64,000 bases of DNA from Helicobacter_D sp964464895 (GCA_964464895.1 CAYXGY010000009.1:14651-78650), one strand, 5' to 3'. Positions 25,499-35,571 are shown, numbered from the stretch's first letter. Made by a program: numbers and translations. The notes: generated by a model not told the origin, from the letters alone.

Positions 25499-26734
25499 TT
25501 AAGATTCCAAGCTCTCAACGCGTGCGACACCACTATTAATCGCTGCTTGTGCCACAGCATTAGAAATAAATTCTTTTAGGCGCGTATCAAAAGGGCTTGG
25601 GATAATGTATTCTTTACCAAACTCAAACTTTCTTCCGTGAATCTGCTCTAATTTCACTCTCAAATCTTCAGGAATTGGCTCTCTTGCCACTGCTGCAAGG
25701 GCTTGCGCACAAGCAAGCTTCATCTCCTCATTGATACATTTCGCACGCGCCTTTAAAGCTCCTTTGAAAATATAAGGGAATCCCAAAACATTATTGATTT
25801 GATTAGGATAATCACTTCTACCTGTTGCAATGATAGCATCAGGGCACACCTCATGCACAATCTTTGGGTCAATTTCTGGAATCGGATTACTCATCGCAAA
25901 AATCATAGGATTTGGATTCATTCCCTCAATGTCTTTGGCAGTCAAAATATCACCACGAGAAAGCCCAAGAATGACATCTGCGCCATCTAGTGCCTCTTTA
26001 TAAGAACCAATTTCACGCGAAATGGCAAATTCTTTCTTGAATCCATTTAAATCTTGTCTTGAAGTTGTGATTGCCCCCTTGCTATCAAACATAATAACTT
26101 CTTTTGCTCCTAGATTCTGCGCCATTTTTGCACACGCGATTGCCGCTCCTCCCGCTCCAAAAACGACAATTTTTAAATCCTCTGCTTTTTTATTTGTGAT
26201 TTTCAATCCATTGATGATTCCTGCAGTTGAAATAATTGCTGTTCCGTGCTGGTCATCGTGCATAATCGGAATATCAAGAATTTCTTTGAGACGCGATTCT
26301 ATATAAAAACATTCGGGTGCTTTAATATCTTCTAGGTTGATTCCGCCAAAAGTTGGCGCAATGGCGCGCACAATCTCAATCAGTTTGTCCGGATTCGTTT
26401 CATCAACTTCAATATCAAAGGCACTAATATCGGCAAATTTCCTAAATAATGCAGATTTCCCCTCCATTACAGGTTTCCCTGCAAGCGCACCAATATCACC
26501 AAGTCCCAAAACTGCTGTACCATTAGAAATTACCGCGACAAGATTGCCTTTAGCGGTATATTCATAAGCTGTGTGTGGGTCGCGTGCAATCTCTTTACAA
26601 GGGACAGCAACACCGGGAGAATAAGCGATAGATAAGTCGTGCTCGTTATTCAATTGCTTGCGTGTAACCACTTCAATTTTGCCTCCTTGATGATAAGGAA
26701 GTGCGTCTGGATAGGTTTGTTTTAAGTCTTCCAT
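25499..26734 (-). CDS. NAD(P)-dependent malic enzyme
   Basis: A 411-aa oxidative decarboxylase of malate to pyruvate and CO2, of the short bacterial type without the C-terminal phosphotransacetylase domain of MaeB. Marks: LSIAYSPGVAVPCKEIA, the catalytic region ISNGTAVLGLGDIGALAGKPVMEGK (Tyr and Lys roles as in the family), IMHDDQHGTAI, the Rossmann loop VVFGAGGAAIACAKMA and MIFAMSNPIPEI. It provides NAD(P)H and pyruvate from C4 acids. Paired in metabolism with the PEP carboxylase of this window. Confidence 0.92.
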   Translation of the reverse strand: MEDLKQTYPDALPYHQGGKIEVVTRKQLNNEHDLSIAYSPGVAVPCKEIARDPHTAYEYTAKGNLVAVISNGTAVLGLGDIGALAGKPVMEGKSALFRKFADISAFDIEVDETNPDKLIEIVRAIAPTFGGINLEDIKAPECFYIESRLKEILDIPIMHDDQHGTAIISTAGIINGLKITNKKAEDLKIVVFGAGGAAIACAKMAQNLGAKEVIMFDSKGAITTSRQDLNGFKKEFAISREIGSYKEALDGADVILGLSRGDILTAKDIEGMNPNPMIFAMSNPIPEIDPKIVHEVCPDAIIATGRSDYPNQINNVLGFPYIFKGALKARAKCINEEMKLACAQALAAVAREPIPEDLRVKLEQIHGRKFEFGKEYIIPSPFDTRLKEFISNAVAQAAINSGVARVESLES

Positions 26735-26848
26735 TGTTATTAAACACCTTAAAATTAAAAATTTAACTTAGAATTTAAGCAAAACAAAAATAAACCTATC
26801 ATTTAAATTTACTTAAATTAAAATTAAATTATGAAATTTCTCCAATGA

Positions 26849-28849
26849 TTATTGGATTTTGGGCTGATGAATACTTCCATATAATCTATGGTTTTTAACG
26901 TTTTTATCGCGTTTCAAAAGCAAATTTCCCTGCAAAGTGGAAGTGTTAAGATTCGTAACAATTTTTGAAGATTGGATTTGTATCTCTTGCAATTTTGATA
27001 GATTAGAATCTTTGGATTGAAGAGAAATCGTGCTATGCAGTTGCGCATCAGGTAAAAGCTGATGATAGAGAAAGCCGCCAAAGAAATAAGGAGCTAGATT
27101 CTGTTGCGCCGCTTGATTCAAAGCGCGCAAAAGTGCAGTATTGCGGAATCGCAAACGAGTGGTATCAAAATGGATATGACAAATCCTATCCACAAAGTCT
27201 TCTTTGATATTCAGATTCGCCTCCCCCTCAAAATAATGCGGAATTGTAGGAAAGATTGTGTAAATCTGCGCATTGTTTAGCTGATTAAGAGAAAGATTCC
27301 AAGCAGTTTTATCCAATGAGAGACTAAACGTATTGCCTTGCTTGCTTGTCTTGGAATCCTCTTCTATCGCACCTTTGAAACTCAAAGAATCGTTCGCTAC
27401 GATTCCTTGCGCCTTTAGAGTGCCTTTAAACAGGCTTTTATTCCGATAAGAGAAATTTTGAATCTTTTTCAAAGTAACCTCTTGTGGAATCTCAAACGCA
27501 AAAGGCTGTAAAGAAATTTTGCCCTCTTGGCTTTGGAGGTTTGCAAGATTTGAGTTTAAGGCATAGTTTAAGATTCCCTTTCCTTGTGCTAGCTCTATCT
27601 TGGATTCCATTTGAAAGGTTTGAGCTGGAAATCCGATATGTGTGTGCATTTCTATCAACGGGCTATTAATCAGCAAATTTTGACTTTGCATTACAACGAT
27701 TCCCGAGATTCCGTGCGCAAAATCACGCAAATCCAAATCCAGATTTAAAACTCCCATTAAAAACGCGGGTTGGTTCAAAAGAGTAAAAAGCGCGCTTGCT
27801 TCCAAATTCTGACTTGTGATTCTAAGAGTATTGGCTTGCAAGTTTTGCAAACTCAAGCGAAAATCCAAAGGCGAATGCTCCAATGTCATTGTGCCATTGA
27901 TGAACATATTTTTTGTATCTCCTTTTGCGATTCCTTTTGTGCTTAAAGCACCATTAAGTGGAATCCCAAAAAAGGGGGAAAGGGGGGAAAGATTTTGAAA
28001 ATTAAGATGAAATTCCGCATTAGTTGCCAAAGTCGCAAGATTGCTTGCACCCTTAAGCTCAAAATCACCAACGCTAGAATACATTTTGAGGTAATGCTTG
28101 AATGTATTATGGTGAATCTCTCCTTGCAATTCACCCATAAAATGTGTGGGTGGAATCACAAGATTAAAATGCGACAAAAACTCTTCTGCGTCTAAATCTC
28201 CTCCCTCTAGGCTTGCATTCAAGATTCCATTATAATCAGAAATGCCATAAGAATCGCCACTTCTCTCTAATTTCAAATCAAAATTTAAAATCCCCTCACC
28301 ATAGGGAGCTTCATCAAACAAGGCAAAAAGCGCACTCAAACTTGCGTTTTTGGTATGCAAATTCAAGCCTTGCAATTCTAAATACGAACCAATGGCGTTC
28401 AAATCACTTTCTGAATCCAAAAGATTACTTTGTGCCTGCAAAGCATAATGCGCAAACTCCCCGCCAAACTCTCCCTCAATCCAAGAATTATCACTAAACT
28501 TCAAGGTTTTGTCTGCTAATTTTGTGCTAAAACCTTTGGAATTTAGCAAAAAAGAGCCTTTAAAGTTACGCAAAAATAAAGAGTATTCACTCTCCAAAAA
28601 CAATTCTAACTTCCCATTTTGCGCCACAGCCTCTAAAGAAAGGCGAGAGGGAGTGAGTTTAAAATGTCTCGCCTCCCATTTGAAATGTGTATGAGATTCT
28701 AGCTTGGATAATAAAAAATTCCTAACATAAGCATTACCAAAGGGCGAAAAGAGCAAAGCAATCACACTAAGGAGGATAAATAAGACGCCAAAAAAGCTTA
28801 AGGCTATCTTTCGTGCGAATGAATGGTTTTGTCTGATGTCTTGTGTCAT
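26849..28849 (-). CDS. AsmA/TamB-like membrane-anchored envelope protein
   Basis: A 666-aa protein with a single N-terminal membrane helix (about residues 14-36, IALSFFGVLFILLSVIALLF) and a long periplasmic part made almost entirely of short alternating strands rich in Leu, Asn and Ser, such as LNLDLDLRDF and LNFDLKLERSG. This layout fits the repeating-beta-groove family (AsmA, TamB, YhdP) that shuttles phospholipids between membranes. The C-terminus has an amphipathic NTALLRALNQAAQQNL helix. The assignment rests on architecture rather than a recognised signature. It is divergent from ileS. One purine-rich stretch around 27970 is imperfect and unlikely to slip. Confidence 0.55.
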   Translation of the reverse strand: MTQDIRQNHSFARKIALSFFGVLFILLSVIALLFSPFGNAYVRNFLLSKLESHTHFKWEARHFKLTPSRLSLEAVAQNGKLELFLESEYSLFLRNFKGSFLLNSKGFSTKLADKTLKFSDNSWIEGEFGGEFAHYALQAQSNLLDSESDLNAIGSYLELQGLNLHTKNASLSALFALFDEAPYGEGILNFDLKLERSGDSYGISDYNGILNASLEGGDLDAEEFLSHFNLVIPPTHFMGELQGEIHHNTFKHYLKMYSSVGDFELKGASNLATLATNAEFHLNFQNLSPLSPFFGIPLNGALSTKGIAKGDTKNMFINGTMTLEHSPLDFRLSLQNLQANTLRITSQNLEASALFTLLNQPAFLMGVLNLDLDLRDFAHGISGIVVMQSQNLLINSPLIEMHTHIGFPAQTFQMESKIELAQGKGILNYALNSNLANLQSQEGKISLQPFAFEIPQEVTLKKIQNFSYRNKSLFKGTLKAQGIVANDSLSFKGAIEEDSKTSKQGNTFSLSLDKTAWNLSLNQLNNAQIYTIFPTIPHYFEGEANLNIKEDFVDRICHIHFDTTRLRFRNTALLRALNQAAQQNLAPYFFGGFLYHQLLPDAQLHSTISLQSKDSNLSKLQEIQIQSSKIVTNLNTSTLQGNLLLKRDKNVKNHRLYGSIHQPKIQ

Positions 28850-29057
28850 TTGATTCCTTAACGACTTTCGTTTGCGGTTTTACACCACTTGAAGCCTCAA
28901 GGATTCCAATACAAAATAGTAATACAAAGAGAAAGGGTGCTTTTTCATAGATTCAAGTGTAATCAAAAATTCGTTAAAAAGACTTAAAAATTAGGCACTT
29001 TTAAAAGAAATCAAGGTAGAATCCAAGCTTTATTTGTCTTCAAAAAGGGAATTGATT

Positions 29058-31865
29058 ATGGATTACAAAGATACACTCGCATTGCCTACAACTAGCTTTC
29101 CTATGCGTGGAAATCTCCCGCAAAATGAACCTAAAACTTATCTTGCTTGGAAAAAGAGTGGCATTTATCAAACAATGCAACAAAACCGCCAAAATGTCAG
29201 CAAGACTTTCAACCTACACGATGGACCACCTTATGCTAATGGACACATTCATATTGGACACGCACTCAATAAAACGCTTAAAGATATGATTGTCAAGCAA
29301 CATTATTTTCAAGGAGAAAAGGTATTTTACACGCCGGGTTGGGATTGCCACGGATTGCCTATTGAACAACAAGTAGAAAAAAAACTTGGCAAAGAAAAAA
29401 AGGACTCTCTACCCAAAATCAAAATCCGCGAGCTTTGTCGTAAGCACGCACAAGAATTTGTCAATATTCAAAAAGACGAATTTTTAGAGCTTGGAGTTTT
29501 TGGCGACTTTGAAAATCCTTATAAAACAATGGATTTTACCTTTGAAGCAGATATTTACAGAGCACTTTGCGAAGTTGCCAAAAAGGGATTGCTCAAAGAA
29601 AGAAGCAAGCCTGTTTATTGGAGTTGGGCTTGTCAAACTGCCCTTGCTGAAGCAGAAGTGGAATATGAAGAGAAAGAAAGTGATTCTATTTTTGTCTCTT
29701 TCCCTTTACAAGAAGATGCGCTCCAAGTACTTGGCACAAAAGAACTAGGCTTAGACAAAGCCGCTTGCGTGATTTGGACGACAACTCCTTGGACACTACC
29801 TGCCAATAGTGGAATCGCGCTAAACCCTGAAGAACTCTATGCGCTGACTCAAGATGGCAAGATAGTGCTTGCTTCACAAGTAGAAAAATTAGCACAATTG
29901 GGTGTGGTAAAGGATAAAATCCTCAAAACCTTTCAAGCCCGAATCTTAGAAAATAAATTAGCAACTAATCCTCTCAATGGGAGAATCTCTAAACTTGTTT
30001 TAGGAGAACATGTCGCAAGTGGTGAGGGAAGTGGCTGCGTGCATACTGCTCCTGGACACGGGGAAGAGGACTACTTTATCGGGCTTAAATACAATCTACC
30101 AATGATAATGCCCGTAGATGATAAGGGCTGCTTTGATGAAACATTAAGACGCGAACGATTATTCTTTAATCCCGATGAATTTGTAGGAAAATTTATCTTT
30201 GATACGCATATGAGAATTTTGGAGCTCTTGGGAGAACATCTCTTGTATCATAGCAAAATCAAGCACTCTTACCCGCATTGTTGGCGTTCGCATCAGCCTG
30301 TGATTTTTCGTGCAACTGCCCAATGGTTTATTTTGATGGACGAGCCTTATACTCAAGAGGGCAAAACCTTGCGTGAAGTGGCATTAGAGCAAATCCGTCA
30401 AACGCGATTCTATCCCGAGCACGGAATGCGTAGAATCTACTCTATGATTGAAAATCGTCCAGATTGGTGCATTTCAAGACAAAGGGATTGGGGTGTGCCG
30501 ATTGCATTTTTCAAAGACAAAAGCAATGGCGAGGTTTTGTTGGATTCAGAAATCTTAGACTTCATCGCAGAAACTTTTGAAAAAGAAGGTTGTGATGCTT
30601 GGTGGGGCAAGAGCATAGAGGAATTACTCCCACCACAACACAAAGATAAAGCGGCACATTTAGAAAAAGTGCATCATATCCTAGATGTGTGGTTTGATAG
30701 TGGAAGCACGTGGAAAGCTGTGCTCAAAAGTAGCAAATATGCAAGTGGGGATTATCCTGCAAGTATGTATTTAGAGGGTAGCGACCAGCACAGGGGTTGG
30801 TTTCATAGCTCATTGCTCGTCAGCTGTGCTCTTAACCAACACGCGCCCTACCGAAGTATTTTGACACACGGCTTCACAATGGACGAAAATGGCGAAAAAA
30901 TGAGCAAGTCTAAGGGAAATGTCATTGCTCCTAAAGATATTTTAAAAGAGTTTGGCGCAGAAATTCTACGACTTTGGGTAGCACAGAGTGATTATCAAAA
31001 CGACCAAAGAATCTCTAACAATATCCTCAAACAAGTCAGCGAAAACTATCGCAAAATCCGCAACACGATTCGCTTCTTGCTTGCCAATGTAGAATCACTA
31101 GAAAGCTTGGAATTAAAGAATTTTAATCCGATTGACTTATGGATTATAGGACGCGCAAAGTCTTGCTTTGACCTCACAAATTCACTCTTTAATGAATACG
31201 AATTTTCAAAAGGCTTGCAAGAACTAAACTGCTTTTTAAATGCAGAGCTTAGCGGAATCTACTTGGATTTATGCAAAGACAATCTTTACTGCAATGCCTT
31301 AAATTCTAGCGAACGCAAAGCAGCCCAAAGCATAATGGCTTTGATTTGCGGAAGATTGTTCGGACTTCTCGCTCCGATTCTTACTTACACCATTAATGAA
31401 GCCCTAAATCATACAAAGAGCAAAGCATTGCTTGAGAGTTGTGGAATCACAAAGGGAATTGTAAATCCGCAAACTGCTGTGCTTGAGGTTGTTTATCAGC
31501 CACTTCCTAGCTTTGAAGCACCTAGTATAGACTTTGAAAACCTCCTTGCTTTGCGCTCTTGTTTCCTAGAGCAGATAGATAGCCTCAAAAAAGAATCCAA
31601 AATCAAATCCACTTTAGAGGTAGATTTGGTGATTCCAACCAAAATGGCAGGATTTAAAGAGCTTAACCTATGGCTTATGGTGAGTGCTGTGCGAAGTAAG
31701 AATCAGAATTCTAATGTCTTGACGACTTTTACTTTTGAGGGCGAAACCTATGCCATTTGCCAAGCTAAAGGACATAAATGCCCACGTTGTTGGCAATTTG
31801 TTGCAACAAACGAAAATGAGCCGTGTGCGCGTTGCACAGAAGTGTTGTCTTTAAATTGCAAATGA
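29058..31865 (+). CDS. ileS: Isoleucyl-tRNA synthetase
   Basis: Class I aminoacyl-tRNA synthetase of 935 aa charging tRNA-Ile. The HIGH motif is GHIHIGHALNK, the KMSKS motif is GEKMSKSKGN, the editing (CP1) domain holds VIWTTTPWTLPAN and GCVHTAPGHGEEDY, and the C-terminal zinc knuckle is CPRCWQ...CARC. The start is the ATG at 29058 with AGGGAATTGATT upstream; a TTG 24 bp earlier is in frame. Bacterial type with the terminal zinc site. It is followed after 25 bp by a small membrane protein gene. Confidence 0.97.
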   Translation: MDYKDTLALPTTSFPMRGNLPQNEPKTYLAWKKSGIYQTMQQNRQNVSKTFNLHDGPPYANGHIHIGHALNKTLKDMIVKQHYFQGEKVFYTPGWDCHGLPIEQQVEKKLGKEKKDSLPKIKIRELCRKHAQEFVNIQKDEFLELGVFGDFENPYKTMDFTFEADIYRALCEVAKKGLLKERSKPVYWSWACQTALAEAEVEYEEKESDSIFVSFPLQEDALQVLGTKELGLDKAACVIWTTTPWTLPANSGIALNPEELYALTQDGKIVLASQVEKLAQLGVVKDKILKTFQARILENKLATNPLNGRISKLVLGEHVASGEGSGCVHTAPGHGEEDYFIGLKYNLPMIMPVDDKGCFDETLRRERLFFNPDEFVGKFIFDTHMRILELLGEHLLYHSKIKHSYPHCWRSHQPVIFRATAQWFILMDEPYTQEGKTLREVALEQIRQTRFYPEHGMRRIYSMIENRPDWCISRQRDWGVPIAFFKDKSNGEVLLDSEILDFIAETFEKEGCDAWWGKSIEELLPPQHKDKAAHLEKVHHILDVWFDSGSTWKAVLKSSKYASGDYPASMYLEGSDQHRGWFHSSLLVSCALNQHAPYRSILTHGFTMDENGEKMSKSKGNVIAPKDILKEFGAEILRLWVAQSDYQNDQRISNNILKQVSENYRKIRNTIRFLLANVESLESLELKNFNPIDLWIIGRAKSCFDLTNSLFNEYEFSKGLQELNCFLNAELSGIYLDLCKDNLYCNALNSSERKAAQSIMALICGRLFGLLAPILTYTINEALNHTKSKALLESCGITKGIVNPQTAVLEVVYQPLPSFEAPSIDFENLLALRSCFLEQIDSLKKESKIKSTLEVDLVIPTKMAGFKELNLWLMVSAVRSKNQNSNVLTTFTFEGETYAICQAKGHKCPRCWQFVATNENEPCARCTEVLSLNCK

Positions 31866-31890
31866 TAAACGAGGCAAAAAGGAGGAAATA

Positions 31891-32028
31891 ATGTTGGATG
31901 GTTTTTTTGACCTCACACAGCCCGTAGGCTTAGTAGAGACTTGGGTGAGTATTGGTATAGGGCTTTTGGCAATGTGGCTTGGATTTGTAGCGGTAAAGCA
32001 CGTCAAAAAGAAGCAAAAACTTTCGTAG
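31891..32028 (+). CDS. 45-aa single-pass membrane protein downstream of ileS
   Basis: A 45-codon ORF with a very strong ribosome site (AAGGAGG, 5 nt before ATG). The product has a 20-residue hydrophobic helix (VSIGIGLLAMWLGFVAVKHV) and a basic tail (KKKQKLS), predicting N-out, C-in topology. I do not recognise it. It follows ileS by 25 bp in the same direction and may share its transcript. Too short for ordinary ORF lists. Confidence 0.6.
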   Translation: MLDGFFDLTQPVGLVETWVSIGIGLLAMWLGFVAVKHVKKKQKLS

Positions 32029-32096
32029 TCTAACCATTCTTGCCCTACGCGAATCGCAAGACAAGAAAAGGTTGGAATCTTTTGTGCCCTAAATAT

Positions 32097-33257
32097 CTAT
32101 TTTAAGTTAAAATAGTCCTTGATTGCTTCGGCTTTGTCTGTTCTCTCCCAAGTAAATTCTGGCAACTCGCGTCCAAAATGTCCATAGCTTGCAGTTTTTT
32201 GATAGATTGGGCGGAGCAAATCCAAGGATTCTATGATTCCACGTGGAGTTAAACGGAAAAGTTGTTTGACGCATTCTTCAATCTTAGAATCCTCAAATTT
32301 ACCTGTGCCGTGTGTATTGACGAGAATAGAGACGGGCTCAACCACTCCGATAGCATAAGCAATTTGAATCGTAGCTTTATCACAAACTCCACTTGCTACG
32401 AGATTCTTCGCCACATAGCGCATTGCGTATGCTCCGCTTCTATCTACTTTGCTTGGGTCTTTACCGCTAAATGCCCCTCCCCCGTGCGGACAACTTCCAC
32501 CATAAGTATCCACAATGATTTTGCGTCCTGTCAAACCCGCATCTCCTTGGGGTCCTCCAATGACAAATTTACCTGTGGGATTCACGAAATAACGGATATT
32601 ATCGTTTGCAAATTCTTTTGGCAAAACCTTTTTTACCACTTCTTCAATCACCGCACTTCTTAGGGTGTTTTGTGAAGTTTCTGGGCTATGTTGTGTAGAA
32701 ACTACAATCGTATCAATCCCCACAGGCACGCCATTAGCATACTTAATCGTTACTTGTGATTTACCATCAGGACGCAAGAAAGGCAAGGTACCGTCTTTTC
32801 TCGCACGCGCCAACCCCTCTGTGATTCTATGCGACAAATAAATCGGCAAAGGCATTAAAACATCTGTTTCCCTACACGCATAACCAAACATCAATCCTTG
32901 GTCTCCCGCTCCAATCTCGCCGTCTTCTCTATCCACTCCTTGATTAATGTCAGGGCTTTGCTCACCTACACCATTGAGCACACCTGCGCTATGATAGTCA
33001 AATCCATACCGTGCATCAATATAACCAATCTCACGCACCACGTGTCTTGCAATGTCTTGCATCGGTGCATAAGCAGTTGTTTTTAACTCACCCGCAATCA
33101 CGCAATAACCATTAGAAAGCAGAGTCTCGCACGCTACTCTTGCTTTTGTGTCTCGTTCTATAATGTAGTCCAAAATCGCGTCACTGATTTGGTCTGCCAT
33201 TTTATCTGGGTGTCCTTCAGTTACAGATTCAGAAGTAAAAAGAAATTCTTTTTGCAT
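32097..33257 (-). CDS. metK: S-adenosylmethionine synthetase
   Basis: A 386-aa enzyme making S-adenosylmethionine from methionine and ATP. Family blocks: SESVTEGHPDKMADQISDAI (catalytic His and Asp), GAGDQGLMFGYA (signature 1) and GGGAFSGKDPSKVDRSGAY (signature 2, phosphate loop). Normal length. It supplies the methyl donor for the several DNA methyltransferases in this window. Stands alone, divergent from the peroxiredoxin gene across a 384-bp intergenic region. Confidence 0.97.
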   Translation of the reverse strand: MQKEFLFTSESVTEGHPDKMADQISDAILDYIIERDTKARVACETLLSNGYCVIAGELKTTAYAPMQDIARHVVREIGYIDARYGFDYHSAGVLNGVGEQSPDINQGVDREDGEIGAGDQGLMFGYACRETDVLMPLPIYLSHRITEGLARARKDGTLPFLRPDGKSQVTIKYANGVPVGIDTIVVSTQHSPETSQNTLRSAVIEEVVKKVLPKEFANDNIRYFVNPTGKFVIGGPQGDAGLTGRKIIVDTYGGSCPHGGGAFSGKDPSKVDRSGAYAMRYVAKNLVASGVCDKATIQIAYAIGVVEPVSILVNTHGTGKFEDSKIEECVKQLFRLTPRGIIESLDLLRPIYQKTASYGHFGRELPEFTWERTDKAEAIKDYFNLK

Positions 33258-33434
33258 AAATTCACCTTGTATTTGAAATTTTTACAATTCTATCACAAAC
33301 AAACTTAAAATTTAAATTGTGGTAGCAATCCCTAAAATACAAGAAATGATTGTTGTAGATTAAAATTTAAATGCGAAAATATGAAATTTGTTATTTTTAT
33401 GTCTGTGCTAGATTCAAAGCTGTGCGATTCTGCA

Positions 33435-33446
33435 TTATAATTATAA
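33435..33446. promoter_or_regulatory. AT palindrome between metK and the peroxiredoxin gene
   Basis: TTATAATTATAA is a perfect 12-bp palindrome, with a further GATTATAATAG 15 bp away. It resembles Fur/PerR-type operators in base composition and the downstream gene is a peroxiredoxin, a usual PerR target, but in an AT-rich spacer this may be chance. The rest of the 384-bp spacer 33258-33641 shows no gene. Confidence 0.3.
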
Positions 33447-33641
33447 ATGTAGCCTGATTATAATAGAGCTAAGACGCACTATTAAACTTTTATATTTCAC
33501 TTTAATTTATATAAATTTAAGAATAGCGATTATATCCTCCCCCCTAAAATAAACTTAATTTAATCTTGAATTTATCTAAGATTCGCTAGCATTCGGTAGT
33601 TGATAGTTTTTATCAATAAATTATTTTTATAAGGATTTATA

Positions 33642-34238
33642 ATGTTAGTAACAAAAAAAGCTCCAGACTTCAAAGCTCCAGCGGTTTTAGCAAATAATAC
33701 AATTGTAGAGGATTTTGAACTTTCAAAAAACTTAGGTGAAAAGGGTGCAGTTGTTTTCTTTTGGCCCAAAGACTTTACTTTTGTCTGCCCCTCTGAAATT
33801 ATCGCAATGGACCATAGAGTAAAAGCATTTAACGAAAAGGGATTCAATGTCATTGGTGTTTCTATTGACTCTGATGTCGTGCATTTCGCTTGGAAAAATA
33901 CTCCTATCAATCAAGGTGGAATCGGAAATGTGCAATTTCCAATGGTTTCAGACATTACCAAACAAATCTCTCGTGATTATGAAGTGCTCATCGGTGATGC
34001 AGTCGCACTTCGTGGCTCTTTCCTAATTGACAAAAACCAAGTTGTGCGCCACTCTGTGATTAACGACTTGCCACTCGGACGTAATATGGACGAAATGCTA
34101 AGAATGTGTGATGCCCTGACTTTCTTTGAACAACACGGAGAAGTTTGCCCCGCAGGTTGGCATAAAGGCGATAAGGGTATGAAAGCAGACGCAAAAGGCG
34201 TAGCAGAATATCTCTCACAGAACGCAGACAAACTCTAA
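33642..34238 (+). CDS. 2-Cys peroxiredoxin (AhpC/TSA family)
   Basis: A 198-aa typical 2-Cys peroxiredoxin reducing hydrogen peroxide, organic hydroperoxides and peroxynitrite in the cytosol. Peroxidatic Cys49 is in FTFVCPSEI and resolving Cys169 in GEVCPAGWHKG. In Helicobacter the homologue (TsaA/AhpC) is among the most abundant proteins and is reduced by thioredoxin. Ribosome site ATAAGGA precedes the ATG by 8 nt. A hairpin follows the stop. Confidence 0.95.
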   Translation: MLVTKKAPDFKAPAVLANNTIVEDFELSKNLGEKGAVVFFWPKDFTFVCPSEIIAMDHRVKAFNEKGFNVIGVSIDSDVVHFAWKNTPINQGGIGNVQFPMVSDITKQISRDYEVLIGDAVALRGSFLIDKNQVVRHSVINDLPLGRNMDEMLRMCDALTFFEQHGEVCPAGWHKGDKGMKADAKGVAEYLSQNADKL

Positions 34239-34245
34239 AACTTCT

Positions 34246-34265
34246 GCAAGGGATTCTCCCCTTGC
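34246..34265 (+). terminator. Hairpin after the peroxiredoxin gene
   Basis: Stem GCAAGGG (34246-34252) / CCCTTGC (34259-34265) with a 6-nt loop, 8 bp past the stop, followed by GATTCCTTTAT. The stem is strong and the U-tract poor. The remainder up to 34486 shows nothing beyond a short CTCGCAATGAC repeat element. Confidence 0.5.
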
Positions 34266-34486
34266 GATTCCTTTATAACTTCCACTTGAATAATTACAAC
34301 GGCTCATAGGAATCTTAAAAGATTAGAATTGAAGTTTTATGCAATTCTATCCTCGCAATGACAAAAGGTAGAAATCACTACAACAAAAGAAAACGAATCT
34401 TTTGTTTGCAAGATTATAGACTATCACAAGTGCTACACATTCTTGTAATAATACAACAAATAGAATCTGCGAAAGACAAATTATTC

Positions 34487-35263
34487 TTACTTATCCAAAT
34501 AACGTATATCAAAAAGGCTCTTTAGATGCACATTGCCCAAAGCTACTTTAAAGGAAGTAAAAAGGTCTTTATTTCTTTCCTCCATTGCTTTGAGCAGTTG
34601 TTTGGTTTGCTCCCGAGCATAAGGGCGTTTGTCGTCAGTTTGCCAGACGATTGGACAATTACAATCAGGAGCAATATAAATGTTATTTTTGGTAATAAAG
34701 TCAATAATTTGTCGCTCCCGCACAAAAATTAGCGGACGAATCACATACAAGCCATTCCCTGCCTTATAAATTGGGGGCATAGAACGCAATGCTCCATTGT
34801 AGGTAAGATTCATCATAAAGCTCTCCGCCGCATCATCTAAATGGTGCGCTAGAGCCAACTTATTGAATCCTCCCTCTAGGGCTTTAGTATAAAGCGCACC
34901 CCTCCGCATACGCGAGCAAAAGCTACAAACCACACTCCCCTTGCGTTTATTTTCCTCTAAAATCTTATAAATATCTGTTCGGTATAACTCATAAGGGATT
35001 CCAAGTCTCTTGCAATACTCAAAGATGTATTCATACTCTCCCCCTCTCCCATAATCAATCGTAATGGCTTTAAACTCAAAGTCAAAAGGTGCATATTTTT
35101 TGAGCCTTGCTAAAAGTGTCGCAAGCAAAATAGAATCCTTGCCTCCACTTAAACCCAAAAGCACTTTATCTCCCTCTTTAATGAGATTAAATTGCGCATT
35201 CGTAGAGCCTGTGATTCTTAAGATTTTTTTGCTAATTTCAATGGTTTCTTTATTTTTGCTCAT
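34487..35263 (-). CDS. TtcA-type PP-loop tRNA sulfurtransferase homologue
   Basis: A 258-aa ATP-pyrophosphatase of the TtcA/TilS superfamily. The PP-loop is LGLSGGKDSILL (39-44 SGGKDS). The CxxC of TtcA enzymes is VVCSFCSRMRRG (C113, C116), with a third Cys region at PDCNCPI, and ALAHHLDDAAESFMMN follows the family pattern. TtcA uses a 4Fe-4S cluster to thiolate cytidine 32 of some tRNAs; that reaction is likely but not certain here. The start overlaps the 103-aa gene by 4 nt (ATGA), and it is the last gene of a four-gene coupled operon. Confidence 0.88.
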   Translation of the reverse strand: MSKNKETIEISKKILRITGSTNAQFNLIKEGDKVLLGLSGGKDSILLATLLARLKKYAPFDFEFKAITIDYGRGGEYEYIFEYCKRLGIPYELYRTDIYKILEENKRKGSVVCSFCSRMRRGALYTKALEGGFNKLALAHHLDDAAESFMMNLTYNGALRSMPPIYKAGNGLYVIRPLIFVRERQIIDFITKNNIYIAPDCNCPIVWQTDDKRPYAREQTKQLLKAMEERNKDLFTSFKVALGNVHLKSLFDIRYLDK

Positions 35264-35571
35264 TTGGGATTCTTTTGTCTTTTGGTTTCGTGCTTAGCTC
35301 TTAGTGTTTGTAGAATCTTGGCATTGCTTTTGAGATTCCAAACTTGCGTGGTTTTGTCAAAGGTGGCAAGTATTGGGAGCATTGTAGCAATACTACTGCC
35401 CTCTCCTATTTTTATTTTGTTTTTAAGCATATATTCTATACTTCTGGCGTGAATCGCCCCCATTGTGAGCTTTTTGCCCTCTTTTTCTAGGTGCATTATC
35501 GTCCCCCAAACAAGAATCCCATAAATACCTAACCCATTGTGCAGCTCAATGATTTCTTCTTCGCTCATCAT
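35260..35571 (-). CDS. 103-aa helix-rich protein, paralogous to the C-terminus of the upstream methylase
   Basis: A small basic protein of unknown function. The pattern HLEKEGKKLTMGAIH ... LKNKIKIGEG ... ATFDKTTQVWNLK aligns by eye with the last 80 residues of the 819-aa methylase (GAERQGKKVYFDDIC ... LKNGVSPSNE ... AIADKDTGQWRLK). Both look like a winged-helix or tail domain, so the small protein could be a domain copy, a partner that binds the same site, or a regulator. It overlaps the methylase stop and the ttcA start by 4 nt each. The relation is my own alignment and needs a profile search. Confidence 0.6.
   Translation of the reverse strand: MMSEEEIIELHNGLGIYGILVWGTIMHLEKEGKKLTMGAIHARSIEYMLKNKIKIGEGSSIATMLPILATFDKTTQVWNLKSNAKILQTLRAKHETKRQKNPK

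Noticed and set aside
27970..27995. Purine-rich run (GGGGG-AAA-GGGGGG) in the AsmA-like gene as a slippage site
   Set aside because: The runs are interrupted and only five to six bases each, too short for efficient phase variation.
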